DNA from: Candidatus Rokubacteria bacterium 13_1_40CM_68_15
GTDB lineage: Bacteria > Methylomirabilota > Methylomirabilia > Rokubacteriales > CSP1-6
Reading direction: 5' to 3'
Assembly (NCBI GenBank): GCA_001917585.1
Contig: MNEG01000043.1
Span: 1 to 60,858, forward strand
DNA length: 60,858 nt
The position numbers and the translations under genes are program-made. The notes beneath the pieces are model-generated. The model was given only the letters and a program-made list of their open reading frames with translations. It made no database searches and was not told the DNA's origin. This document shows positions 36,585 to 44,676 of this stretch, piece after piece; the stretch's first letter is position 1; each line of letters starts with the position of its first letter.

Positions 36585-37499
36585 TTACTTTTTGTCGAGG
36601 GCGCTGAGCTCGGCGACGATGGCGGCCGTCGCCCTGTCCTTGGCGAGGTAGTCGTCCCAGGCCGGGGTACTGACACCGAGCAGCTCGCGGATCGCGGTGA
36701 TGGCCTCCGCCGGCTTCGGAGCCTTGCCGTGCCACTCCGGGTTGTTCTCCATGAACGACACGCCCTTGCCCTTGACGGTGTGGGCCACGATGAACGTCGG
36801 ACCACCGGTGTGGGCCTGGGCCTGATCGAGCGCCTTGCCGATCTGATCGAAGTCGTGGCCGTCGATCTCGATCACCGGCCAGCCGAACGCCTGCCACTTC
36901 TGGACGACCGGCTCGAGGTCGAGGATCTTCGTCACGAAGTCGTCGAGCTGGACGCGGTTTTTATCGAGGATCACGGTGAGGTTGCCGACGCCATGCGCGG
37001 GCTGTCCGAGCTTCGGCCCCGCCATGGCCGCCTCCCACACCTGGCCTTCCTGGATCTCGCCGTCGCCGAGGATGCAGTACACGCGGTTCGGCTTGTCGCC
37101 GAGGCGAAAACCGAGCGCCAGCCCCAGCGAGATCGACAGGCCCTGGCCGAGCGAGCCCGTGGCCGCCTCGATGCCGGGCAACGCCGTCCGATCGGGGTGA
37201 CCCTGGAGTGAGCTGCCGAGCTTGCGCAGGGTGAGCAAGCGCTCGTCGGGAAAGTAGCCGGCGCGCGCCATCGCCGCGTACATCGCGGGCACCGCGTGGC
37301 CCTTCGAGAGGATCAGACGGTCACGCTCGGGCCAGTTCGGGCGCGCGGGATCGTGGCGTATGCGACCGAACATGATCGACACCACGAGGTCGATGACCGA
37401 CAGCGAGCCGCCGGGATGGCCGGAGCCGGCGTGCGTGAGCATGCGGATGATCTGTACGCGGCACTCACGGGCGATGGACGAAAGACGCGCGTCTGGCAT
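36585..37499 (-). CDS. Transketolase, N-terminal subunit
   Basis: A 304-residue thiamine-diphosphate-binding half: THAGSGHPGGSLSVIDLV, LSKGHAVPAMYAAMARAGYF, TGSLGQGLSISLGLALG and the ThDP motif GDGEIQEGQVWEAAM ending near NLTVILDKN. Together with the C-terminal subunit it moves two-carbon units in the pentose phosphate pathway. Its ATG overlaps the tldE2 stop (ATGA), tying it to the upstream operon. Confidence 0.93.
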   Translation of the reverse strand: MPDARLSSIARECRVQIIRMLTHAGSGHPGGSLSVIDLVVSIMFGRIRHDPARPNWPERDRLILSKGHAVPAMYAAMARAGYFPDERLLTLRKLGSSLQGHPDRTALPGIEAATGSLGQGLSISLGLALGFRLGDKPNRVYCILGDGEIQEGQVWEAAMAGPKLGQPAHGVGNLTVILDKNRVQLDDFVTKILDLEPVVQKWQAFGWPVIEIDGHDFDQIGKALDQAQAHTGGPTFIVAHTVKGKGVSFMENNPEWHGKAPKPAEAITAIRELLGVSTPAWDDYLAKDRATAAIVAELSALDKK

Positions 37500-39058
37500 C
37501 AGGGCAGATCCTCCATGAAACCGGCGATGGCGTCCACGCGGACTCCGGAGACGGCGATCTCCGGCGCGTAGACGACCTCGTCGGCCGCCCACACGATCGT
37601 GCCCTTCACGTCCCTGGTCACGCCGACGACGTTGTTGAGGATTTTGGCGATGTTGTCGTTGATCCGGATCACGTTCGGCCGCACGGGCTCGGCCAGCCGG
37701 CCGTCGCGGATGATATAGGAGTCCCCGACGACGGTGCAGGTGAAATCGCCCGCCCGCAGGCCGTTGATCGGATACGTGTACCAGATGCGACCGATGTAGA
37801 GCCCGTTGCCCACGTGGCGCACCAGCTCTTCGCGCGAGACCGGGTCGGCGCCTTCCACGACGACGTTCGACGCCGCGATGCTGGGCTGGTTGTCGAACTG
37901 ACGGCCCCCGCCGTCTCCGAAGCGGAATCCATTGCGTGGGCTCAGTGCGGCTTCCGCCTCACGCCCGGCCGCCCCCAGCTTGGTCGCCAGCTCGGGATCG
38001 CGGAGCAGTCGCTGGGTCTCGTACCAGTTGCTGAGGCAGCCGACGAACACACCGTCGCGGATCAGATCGGTGCGCCCCGTGGGCAAGCCCTCGCAGGTGA
38101 TGCCCTTGCTGCCCATGAAGCCAGGGTGGGCGCCGTCGTCGTAGACGTTCAGACGCGGGGAGGCGATGGCGCGACCGAGCCGGCCCAGGAACGGCGTGCT
38201 CGACGAGTAGAAGGCGCTGGCCATGCACGCCGGTACCACGAGGTTGTTGATCAGGTCGGTCACCGGCTGGCGTCCGAAGACGATCGTGTACTCGCCGGAT
38301 GGCACACGGGCGCCGCCGATGGCGGCGACGGCGTTCTGGGCCGCCTCGACCCCGGCCTCGTCGGTGAACTCGTCGAGGCGTGTGCCCGTGGACCAGCCCG
38401 AGCCCTTGGCCTGCCGCGCTTCCACCATGGCCGTGACGAACGCGGTGATCAGTGTCGATTCGTCGGTCTGCACGCGCGGCATGGCCGTCGAGATCAGGGC
38501 CACGCGCTCCTGCAACACGGTGACGTCGCCGCCGAGGATGAGACCGAGGGCGCGCAGGCCCTCGTCGCTGCCAGCCAGCTCGGCCAGACGCGACGACGCC
38601 AGGAACGTCCGCAACCCGCCGCCCACGACCCGCCAGCCGCTCTCGACCAGCGTCGCGTCGTCGAGAGCCATGAGCCGCGCATCGTGATAGTTCGTCAGCG
38701 TGCGTGGCCGCGGCGATGGCCGCGGCAGCGAGACGAACTCGGGATCGACGACGGCCCCCTGTCGCGCCTTGGCCAGCGCGCGCTCGGCGCCGCGCACGGT
38801 GAGGTCGGCCGACTCGCTGCCGAAGCCGATGCTCGCCCCGCCGTCTCGGCCCGCGAACACGACCTGAAGGCCCAGGCCGTGCGAGGCGGCCGACTTCGGC
38901 TCCTCCACGCCGTTGGACGGGATGTGCGACGTGTAGTTCAGGCGAGTGAGCAGCGTGGCGTTGGCGGCCGCGAACACTTCGACCTCGGTCACGCCCGCCT
39001 GGGCGCTGACGAACTCGAAGGCGTCCTGGGCCGCCTTCGCCAGGTCGGTGGCCGTCAC
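37499..39058 (-). CDS. TldE2: second TldD/PmbA-family subunit
   Basis: A 519-residue TldD/PmbA-family protein without a HExxH motif. Segments supporting the family are FYSSSTPFLGRLGRAIASPR, GSKGITCEGLPTGRTDLIRD, and HVGNGLYIGRIWYTYPINGL with RAGDFTCTVVGDSYIIRDG. It is longer and much diverged from TldE at 16812. It starts at GTG 8 bases after the stop of the readthrough rhodanese frame. It should pair with TldD2, encoded on the other side of the rhodanese gene. Confidence 0.88.
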   Translation of the reverse strand: MTATDLAKAAQDAFEFVSAQAGVTEVEVFAAANATLLTRLNYTSHIPSNGVEEPKSAASHGLGLQVVFAGRDGGASIGFGSESADLTVRGAERALAKARQGAVVDPEFVSLPRPSPRPRTLTNYHDARLMALDDATLVESGWRVVGGGLRTFLASSRLAELAGSDEGLRALGLILGGDVTVLQERVALISTAMPRVQTDESTLITAFVTAMVEARQAKGSGWSTGTRLDEFTDEAGVEAAQNAVAAIGGARVPSGEYTIVFGRQPVTDLINNLVVPACMASAFYSSSTPFLGRLGRAIASPRLNVYDDGAHPGFMGSKGITCEGLPTGRTDLIRDGVFVGCLSNWYETQRLLRDPELATKLGAAGREAEAALSPRNGFRFGDGGGRQFDNQPSIAASNVVVEGADPVSREELVRHVGNGLYIGRIWYTYPINGLRAGDFTCTVVGDSYIIRDGRLAEPVRPNVIRINDNIAKILNNVVGVTRDVKGTIVWAADEVVYAPEIAVSGVRVDAIAGFMEDLP

Positions 39059-39065
39059 ACGCGAC

Positions 39066-39485
39066 TCACGAGCGGGGGCCGGGCGCCTCCGTGCCCTCCA
39101 CGGGATAGCCGCGCTCGAACCAGCCGGGCAGACCCTCGTCGAGGACACGATGGTTGCGCCAGCCGCGGGCGTACATCGCGTTGCTGGCCCCCCGGGCCAG
39201 GGCGTGCGGGCAGGTTCAGTAGAAGACGACGAGGCCGGACTGGGGAATCTCCTGGGCCCGCTCGTCGACCGTCCGCAACGGAATCGATCGCGCACCCTTG
39301 ATGTGGAGCTCCCGATACTCCTGCCACGTCCTGACGTCGATGATGTCGGCCCTCTCGCCGCCGTCCAGCCGTCGCTTCAGCTCGTCGACGCCGATGAAGC
39401 TCACCGGCGCATCCGGTGGCGCGGCGGGAGCGGCGCCGAGCAGGAGGAGGGCGGAGGCGCCGACGATCATGAGAGACCGACGCAC
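39066..39485 (-). CDS. Rhodanese-like protein with in-frame UGA (probable selenocysteine)
   Basis: A 139-residue exported rhodanese if the in-frame TGA at 39216-39218 is read through. The N-terminus is a signal peptide (SLMIVGASALLLLGAAPAA). The domain includes FIGVDELKRRLDGGE, DIIDVRTWQEYRELHIKGA and LVVFY, then UGA as residue 90, then TCPHALARGASNAMYARGW and VLDEGLPGWFERGYPVEG. The UGA is where rhodaneses have the catalytic cysteine (usually VVVYC). Homology continues in the same frame to a TGA at 39066, and a SECIS-like hairpin lies at 39184-39200. It is probably a selenocysteine sulfurtransferase between TldD2 and TldE2. A sequencing error or a Cys-to-stop mutation is less likely. Confidence 0.8.
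39184..39200 (-). promoter_or_regulatory. Candidate SECIS element of the rhodanese gene
   Basis: Reading on the minus strand, the bases 16 to 32 after the UGA form a 7-bp perfect stem (CTGGCCC with GGGCCAG) closed by a GGG loop. The loop begins 22 bases after the UGA, within the range described for bacterial SECIS elements, and starts with G. Confidence 0.6.
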
Positions 39486-39486
39486 G

Positions 39487-41061
39487 TCAGCTTCCGATGA
39501 CCCGCGCCCGGCTGCGCATGGTCGGTCCTCCGTTTCCGAGCTTCTTGGTCTGCATCGGCTGGCCCTTGCCGCAGTTCGGGATCGGGTAGAGCAGGAAGTC
39601 GGAGCCGACCGCGTCGACGTTCATGAGGTAGTCCCGGCTGTCGGCGGCGATGCCACCATCACGGTAGAGGCGTCCCAGCTCGCCCTTCTCGATCTCGTAG
39701 ACGCGTCGGGCCGAGATCCGGAAGTTCTCCCTGCTCTCGGCGATCGACGGAATGCGATGGCCAGCGATGTAGTAGCCGTGCTCGACCTCGCGAACGATGT
39801 CGCGCGGGTCGCGATCTCCGCCGGCGAAGACGGTGTTCGACATCCGGATGAGCGGCACCATGGCCGGCTCCGTCGCCTTGTAGTGGCCGTTGGGCTGCCC
39901 CCCGAAGAGCGCCGCGGTCTGCCGGCTGTTCATGAAGCCGCGGAAGACACCGTCGGCGATGTGGACGACCCGCCGGGCCGGCGTTCCCTCGTGGTCGTAG
40001 CGATAGTGGCCGTAGCCGGGCAGCCCGGGGTCCGAGAACGCCGTCACCAGCGGCGACGCGATCTGCTTGCCGACCTGGTGCTCGGCGAGGCCGCTCAGAA
40101 GCCAGGAGCGGCCGGCGTACGCTGTCTCCATCTTGAGGGCGCGATCGAGCTCCACCGGATGGCCGATGATCTCGTGGGAGACGAGGGTGTTGTAGTGCGG
40201 ATCGGTGACGACCACGACCTCACGCGGGGACGTCGGCAGCGCCGGCGCCGAGCTGAGCGCGACCGCCTCGCGCGCGAGCTCCAGGCAGAATTCCGGGAAC
40301 GCCGGGAAGCGGATGAGCGGTTCGTCGACGCCGCGTTCGAGGATCTCCCAGCCCCGCTGGTGCCCGAGGACGTCGTAGAGCTCCTGGCTCACGGCACCCG
40401 ACATCCCCACCAGGGAGCAGCTGCCCTGGGTCAACGCGAACGCCTGGTCGATGAGGCTGCCTTCGGACGAGGCGAAGAGCTCGCGGGAGAGCTGGGTGAG
40501 CGTGGCGATCCAGTTGTAGGTGAGTCGCCGGTCCACCGCTGCGACTCGCCTCGAGACGTCGACGGTGTAGGCGAGGATGTCCTCGATGCGCACCGCGCGC
40601 GGATCTTTTTCGTAGACCGCGGCCACCGTGTCCTCGCGGACGTCGATCGGATGGAGCCTGGTATCGGCGAGCGCGGCGCCCAGCGGACCGAACTTCTCGC
40701 GCGCGTCCGCCTTCATCTCGGCGTTCACGAGGGCGCGCCGGTAGGCACGCTCGAGGGCGTCACGGATGACACGCGGCAGATCCTCGACGTCGGCCGCGCC
40801 GAGCGTGAGGCCGAGATAGCCGGGCGCCAGCGCGCGGTCGCCCGCCAGCACGCGGACGCCGAGGCCGAAGGCGTAGTCGTCGCTGCTCGACTTGCCGCCG
40901 CCGTTCTCGGCCGTTGCCGATTTCGCCTCGGTGATCTCGAGCCTCACGTCGGCGTAGGCGAGGTGGGGCAGGCGGCGGGCGCCGTCACGGACGATGTCGC
41001 GGACGTCCGGCTTCAGGCGGTCGATCAGCTCGACACGAACGCCGGCCCGGAGATTACTCAC
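39487..41061 (-). CDS. TldD2: second TldD-type metalloprotease
   Basis: A 524-residue TldD-family protein with the zinc motif HEIIGH at residues 296-301 (YNTLVSHEIIGHPVELDRAL). The end is family-like: NVDAVGSDFLLYPIPNCGKG and PMQTKKLGNGG. The GTG start overlaps the moeA stop by 8 bases, and its own stop is 1 base before the GTG of the rhodanese gene. Its partner TldE2 lies on the other side of the rhodanese. The pair is divergent from TldD/TldE at 15-18 kb and may act on a different peptide. Confidence 0.92.
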   Translation of the reverse strand: MSNLRAGVRVELIDRLKPDVRDIVRDGARRLPHLAYADVRLEITEAKSATAENGGGKSSSDDYAFGLGVRVLAGDRALAPGYLGLTLGAADVEDLPRVIRDALERAYRRALVNAEMKADAREKFGPLGAALADTRLHPIDVREDTVAAVYEKDPRAVRIEDILAYTVDVSRRVAAVDRRLTYNWIATLTQLSRELFASSEGSLIDQAFALTQGSCSLVGMSGAVSQELYDVLGHQRGWEILERGVDEPLIRFPAFPEFCLELAREAVALSSAPALPTSPREVVVVTDPHYNTLVSHEIIGHPVELDRALKMETAYAGRSWLLSGLAEHQVGKQIASPLVTAFSDPGLPGYGHYRYDHEGTPARRVVHIADGVFRGFMNSRQTAALFGGQPNGHYKATEPAMVPLIRMSNTVFAGGDRDPRDIVREVEHGYYIAGHRIPSIAESRENFRISARRVYEIEKGELGRLYRDGGIAADSRDYLMNVDAVGSDFLLYPIPNCGKGQPMQTKKLGNGGPTMRSRARVIGS

Positions 41062-42256
41062 AGACGAACGGCTCCACCGTCACCGCGTCACCAGCGGCCA
41101 CGTCGCCACGGTCCTCCTCCAGCACGATCAGACAGTTGCCGGTGACCATCGACGAGAGGATGCCGGAGCCCTGCGGCCCCGTCGTGCGGACTTCCCATCC
41201 GCCGTCGGCGTGCTTGAGGACGCCGCGCTTGAACTCCCGCCGTCCCGTCTTCTTGCGCATCGGCTCCATCGCGCGCGCCTGCCAGGACTCCGGGAAGAGG
41301 CGGCGGCGGCCGGCCAGCTTGAAGAGCGCCGGCCGCACGAAGAGCAGGAACGTCAGCGACGAGGCCACGGGGTTGCCGGGCAGACCGAAGAAATGCGCGT
41401 CGCCGATCCGACCGACGGCCAGCGGCCGTCCCGGCTGCATGGCGACCTGCCAGAAGTCGATCCCGCCGATCTCGCCGAGCACGGCCTTGACCAGATCGTA
41501 GATGCCCACCGAGACGCCGCCGGACGTCATGACGACGTCGGCGATCCGGCTCGCCTCTAGCAGTTGGGCACGCAGGACTTCGCGCTGGTCGGGGACGATC
41601 CCGAAGTCGGTGACGCTTCCACCGCACTGCTCCACGAAGCCGCGCAGCGTGAACCGATTGGCGTCGTAGATCTGGCCCGGCTTGCGGGGCGTTCCTGGCT
41701 CGGCCACCTCGTCACCGGTGGAGAGCAGGGCGACACGCGGGCGCTGACTGACGAGCACCTGGGTGTGTCCCAGCGACGCCAGCAATCCCAGCTCTTGCGG
41801 GCGGAGCACGCTGCCACCGGGGATGACGACGGTGCCGGCCATCACGTCTTCGCCGCGCCGGCGCACGTTGGTGGAGCGCTCGATGGGCCCGATGCGCACG
41901 CGCGGTCCGCTGCGCTCGACCTGCTCTTGCGGATACACCGTGTCGGCGCCGGCCGGAATGGGCGCGCCGGTCATGATGCGCACGGCCTGCCCGGCGGCGA
42001 GCGCGCCGACAAACACGGCGCCGGCGGGGAGATCGGCGACGACGGTCAGCTCGCGCAAGCCGCTCGCGGGAATGTCGGCGGCGACGACCGCGTAACCGTC
42101 GACGGCGGAGTTGTCGGTCGGCGGCACGTCGAAGGGCGCGCGCGCGTTCTCGACGAGCACACGACCGAGCGCGGCGCTGAGAGGAAGGATTTCCGGGGCG
42201 GTATTGCGATCGATCTGGGCGAGGATGCGATTTTGCCCATCCCGCACCGAAATCAT
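41054..42256 (-). CDS. moeA: Molybdopterin molybdenumtransferase MoeA
   Basis: A 400-residue protein: PPTDNSAVDGYAVVAAD near the start, MTGAPIPAGADTVYP, ALLSTGDEVAEPGTP, DVVMTSGGVSVGIYDLVK and FFGLPGNPVASSLTFL. MoeA inserts molybdenum into molybdopterin. It is the first gene of the minus-strand operon and lies 8 bases behind a perfect TATAAT box, so it may be translated from a nearly leaderless mRNA. Molybdenum enzymes are not encoded in this window. Confidence 0.95.
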   Translation of the reverse strand: MISVRDGQNRILAQIDRNTAPEILPLSAALGRVLVENARAPFDVPPTDNSAVDGYAVVAADIPASGLRELTVVADLPAGAVFVGALAAGQAVRIMTGAPIPAGADTVYPQEQVERSGPRVRIGPIERSTNVRRRGEDVMAGTVVIPGGSVLRPQELGLLASLGHTQVLVSQRPRVALLSTGDEVAEPGTPRKPGQIYDANRFTLRGFVEQCGGSVTDFGIVPDQREVLRAQLLEASRIADVVMTSGGVSVGIYDLVKAVLGEIGGIDFWQVAMQPGRPLAVGRIGDAHFFGLPGNPVASSLTFLLFVRPALFKLAGRRRLFPESWQARAMEPMRKKTGRREFKRGVLKHADGGWEVRTTGPQGSGILSSMVTGNCLIVLEEDRGDVAAGDAVTVEPFVCE

Positions 42257-42262
42257 GCGGCG

Positions 42263-42269
42263 TATTATA
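42263..42269. promoter_or_regulatory. Divergent -10 boxes between moeA and the RDD gene
   Basis: On the minus strand 42264-42269 reads TATAAT, a perfect -10 box 7 bases from the moeA ATG. On the plus strand 42263-42268 reads TATTAT, 9 bases from the RDD gene start. The two promoters would overlap and could compete. The -35 boxes are poor. Confidence 0.55.
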
Positions 42270-42277
42270 CAGACGCC

Positions 42278-42799
42278 GTGACCACCGTGCCTCCCCGCGA
42301 GACGCCACGTCCGGCCGGCTTCTGGATTCGCGGGGCTGCGCTCGTCGTCGACTTCGTGATCTTCTACCTGGCCGAGCATTCCTTCCGGTACGCGGCCTAT
42401 CGCTGGTGGGGCGACGACGTGCGTGATCTCGACACCGGGGACGCGAGTCTCCTGGTTCGGATCCTGGCCGACGTCTTCACGCTCGTGTTCGCGGGCCTGT
42501 ACACGACGGTGCTCCACGCCATGGGCGGACAGACCGTCGGCAAGATGCTGCTGGGCGTCCGCGTCGTCGACGCCGACGGCGCGCCGCTGCCGCTCGGCGC
42601 GGCGCTCCTTCGTTACTTCGCCTACTTCGTCTCGGCGGCGCCGCTGATGATGGGCTTCATCATGGCCGGGCTGCGGCGCGACAAGCGCGCGTTGCACGAC
42701 CTCATCGCGGGAAGTCGGGTCGATCGAGTCCAGGCGCGCCCGCGTGTGCGCGCCGCCCCGCCGCCGACGCAAGCACCGGTGACGCCGCCCGTCGCGTGA
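42278..42799 (+). CDS. RDD-family membrane protein
   Basis: A 173-residue protein of the RDD family: PRPAGFWIRGAALVVDFVIF with the Arg/Asp pattern, then GGQTVGKMLLGVRVVDADG, and a third helix ending near RRDKRALHDLIAGSRV with the final R-D-D-like motif. Three or four helices are visible, and a Pro-rich tail follows. The family is linked to transport or membrane assembly, but its role is unsettled. The next gene overlaps by four bases. Confidence 0.88.
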   Translation: MTTVPPRETPRPAGFWIRGAALVVDFVIFYLAEHSFRYAAYRWWGDDVRDLDTGDASLLVRILADVFTLVFAGLYTTVLHAMGGQTVGKMLLGVRVVDADGAPLPLGAALLRYFAYFVSAAPLMMGFIMAGLRRDKRALHDLIAGSRVDRVQARPRVRAAPPPTQAPVTPPVA

Positions 42800-43359
42800 T
42801 CCCGACCTTGCCCTTGCGCGCGCGCAATCGGCTGGCCACCACGATCCTGGCCGCGCTCCACGACGCGTCCGCGCGGCAACGCCTGGCCGGCGTGGCCGGC
42901 GGCGACGTCGCCGAGGTCGAGTGGCTGGGCGCCGAGGGGCAGGGCGCGGGCGTGCTCCTCCGGCAGCGCGCCGAGAGCGCGACTCGTGCCCTGGCCGCGC
43001 TGCCGCTCGGTGTCGCCGCGCCTCCGCTCACGGAGGCGCTCGTCAGCGCCGCCGTCCTGTTCGACGCCGGACTCGCCTTCGAGGTCCACGAGCTGCTGGA
43101 GCCGTACTGGGTGCGCGCCGACGGCGAAGAGCGCGAAGCTCTGCAGGGCCTCATCCAGATCGCGGTCGGCTATCAGCACCTGGCCAACGGCAACCTCGCC
43201 GGCGCGCGGGCCCTGCTCGATGAAGGGACGACGCGGATTCGCGGCCGCAACCTGGCCGGTATCGACTGTGATGCGTTCGCGCGTGCCGCGCGGGCGACCA
43301 TTCCGCGGCTGACCGAAGGGCCGACCGCGCCCGATTTTCCCCGACGGAGGACTTCCTGA
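42796..43359 (+). CDS. DUF309-domain protein
   Basis: A 187-residue protein. The C-terminal half has the DUF309 pattern AVLFDAGLAFEVHELLEPYW, then REALQGLIQIAVGYQHLANG and GARALLDEG, with the conserved His-Glu of the helix bundle. The N-terminal part is not recognised. The function is unknown. GTG overlaps the RDD stop (GTGA), and the next SDR gene overlaps by one base (TGATG), so these three are cotranslated. Confidence 0.85.
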   Translation: MIPTLPLRARNRLATTILAALHDASARQRLAGVAGGDVAEVEWLGAEGQGAGVLLRQRAESATRALAALPLGVAAPPLTEALVSAAVLFDAGLAFEVHELLEPYWVRADGEEREALQGLIQIAVGYQHLANGNLAGARALLDEGTTRIRGRNLAGIDCDAFARAARATIPRLTEGPTAPDFPRRRTS

Positions 43360-44153
43360 TGGAACTCGGTCTGCGTGGCAAGACGGCGTTGGTCACGGGC
43401 GGCAGTCGCGGCATCGGACGCGCGGTCGCCTCGGTGCTCGTCCGCGAAGGCGCCCGCGTGGCGATCTGCTCTCGGAGCGCGCCCGCTCTGGAATCGGCGG
43501 CGCGCGAGATCGAGCGAGTGGCCGGCACGGCGCCGGCCACGGTGACGGCCGATCTCTCGAGACTCGAAGAAGTCAGCCGCGCCGTCGAAGCGGCCCGCGA
43601 CCGCCTCGGCACGATCGACATCCTTGTCAACAACGCGGGCGCCATTCGTGGCGGCGACTTCCTCAAGACGCCGGATGAGCAGTGGTTGATGGACTGGAAC
43701 CTGAAGCTCCACGGCTACATCCGGATGTCGCGCACGGTGTTCCCGATCATGCAGTCGCAGGGCGGCGGTCGCATCTGCAACGTGATCGGGGCCGCTGCAC
43801 GCAACCCGAGCCCGACTTATTTGCCGGGCGGCGCGGCGAATGCCGCACTCATCAACTTCACGAAGGGCCTCGCCGATCTCGGCGCCCCTCACGGCATCCT
43901 GGTCACGGCGGTCTCACCTGCCGCAACCCGCACCGAGCGCTGGGACTCTCTCATCGCTCAGCAGGCGGCCGCTGCCGGAAAAACGCCGGAGCAGATGCAA
44001 GCCGAAGCGGAGCGGGCATATCCCCTCGGTCGTATCGCGACACCCGAAGACGTCGCCGACCTCGTTTGCTTCCTCGTCTCAGCCAGGGCCTCATTCTTGA
44101 CCGGGATCTGCATCACGGTGGATGGCGGATCGAGCCGTGGTGTGTATTTGTGA
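43359..44153 (+). CDS. SDR-family protein without the catalytic lysine
   Basis: A 264-residue Rossmann protein: LVTGGSRGIGRAVASVL (cofactor loop), ILVNNAG, and an ending FLTGICITVDGGSSRG. The active-site region reads SPTYLPGGAANAALINFTK: tyrosine is kept, but the lysine four positions later is glycine. Such atypical SDRs form a known group, so it may bind substrate differently or be inactive as a dehydrogenase. GGAGG lies 9 bases before the ATG. Confidence 0.85.
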   Translation: MELGLRGKTALVTGGSRGIGRAVASVLVREGARVAICSRSAPALESAAREIERVAGTAPATVTADLSRLEEVSRAVEAARDRLGTIDILVNNAGAIRGGDFLKTPDEQWLMDWNLKLHGYIRMSRTVFPIMQSQGGGRICNVIGAAARNPSPTYLPGGAANAALINFTKGLADLGAPHGILVTAVSPAATRTERWDSLIAQQAAAAGKTPEQMQAEAERAYPLGRIATPEDVADLVCFLVSARASFLTGICITVDGGSSRGVYL

Positions 44154-44168
44154 CCTGATCGAGTGACC

Positions 44169-44198
44169 TTGACAGGCGTTACCTCCTGTCACTACTCT
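44169..44198 (+). promoter_or_regulatory. Promoter of the RNA-binding protein gene
   Basis: A perfect TTGACA (44169-44174) is followed after 18 bases by TACTCT, a weak -10. The spacer contains half of an inverted repeat GACAGG/CCTGTC (44171-44190) that overlaps the -35, so a repressor could act here. A 70-base leader follows. Confidence 0.5.
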
Positions 44199-44269
44199 TG
44201 GCGCCAGATTCGGTTTCAGGGGGAGTGCCCTAGCTCGGCCGCTTTCACAAAGGGCAGGAGGTTCGTGCG

Positions 44270-44611
44270 ATGCCCGCAAAGCTGTTCGTCGGTAACCTCT
44301 CGTTCCAAGCCACGGAGGAGGACCTGCGCGAGTTGTTCGCTCAGGCCGGAAACGTGGAGACCGTGCGCATCATCACGGACCAGTTCACCGGTCGTCCGCG
44401 CGGCTTCGGCTTCGTGGAAATGGCGACGAAGGAAGAGGCATCCAAGGCCGTCGAGATGCTCAATGGCCGGCTCTTCCGTGATCGAAACCTCGTAGTCGAC
44501 GAGGCCCGGCCGCAGCCACAGCGCGGCCCCGGCGGCGGCGGAGGAGACCGTGGCGGGCGTGGCCCGCGTCCGGGTGGGAGCGGCTCCGGCGGCGGAAGCT
44601 GGCGCCGCTGA
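44270..44611 (+). CDS. RRM-type RNA-binding protein
   Basis: A 113-residue protein with one RNA recognition motif: RNP2 LFVGNL at residues 5-10 and RNP1 RGFGFVEM at 44-51, followed by a Gly/Arg-rich tail that may bind RNA nonspecifically. Bacterial proteins of this type are often cold-induced RNA chaperones. AGGAGG lies 9 bases before the ATG, and a strong -35 promoter element lies 100 bases upstream. The gene is monocistronic and convergent with polB. Confidence 0.95.
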   Translation: MPAKLFVGNLSFQATEEDLRELFAQAGNVETVRIITDQFTGRPRGFGFVEMATKEEASKAVEMLNGRLFRDRNLVVDEARPQPQRGPGGGGGDRGGRGPRPGGSGSGGGSWRR

Positions 44612-44676
44612 TCAGTCCGTGATGTGAGCCTGCGGAGGAGAGCCCGGCAGAACCCCGGGCTGTCCTCGTCCTCGTC

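Noticed and set aside
35040..37211. A 723-codon open frame on the plus strand opposite the transketolase genes
   Set aside because: It is the antisense of well-conserved transketolase subunits; its composition is Arg/Ala/Gly-rich without domain pattern, a common effect of high GC content.
41564..42277. N-terminal extension of the RDD protein by an open frame upstream of 42278
   Set aside because: That stretch is antisense to moeA; the RDD homology begins right after GTG 42278, which follows its own -10 box.
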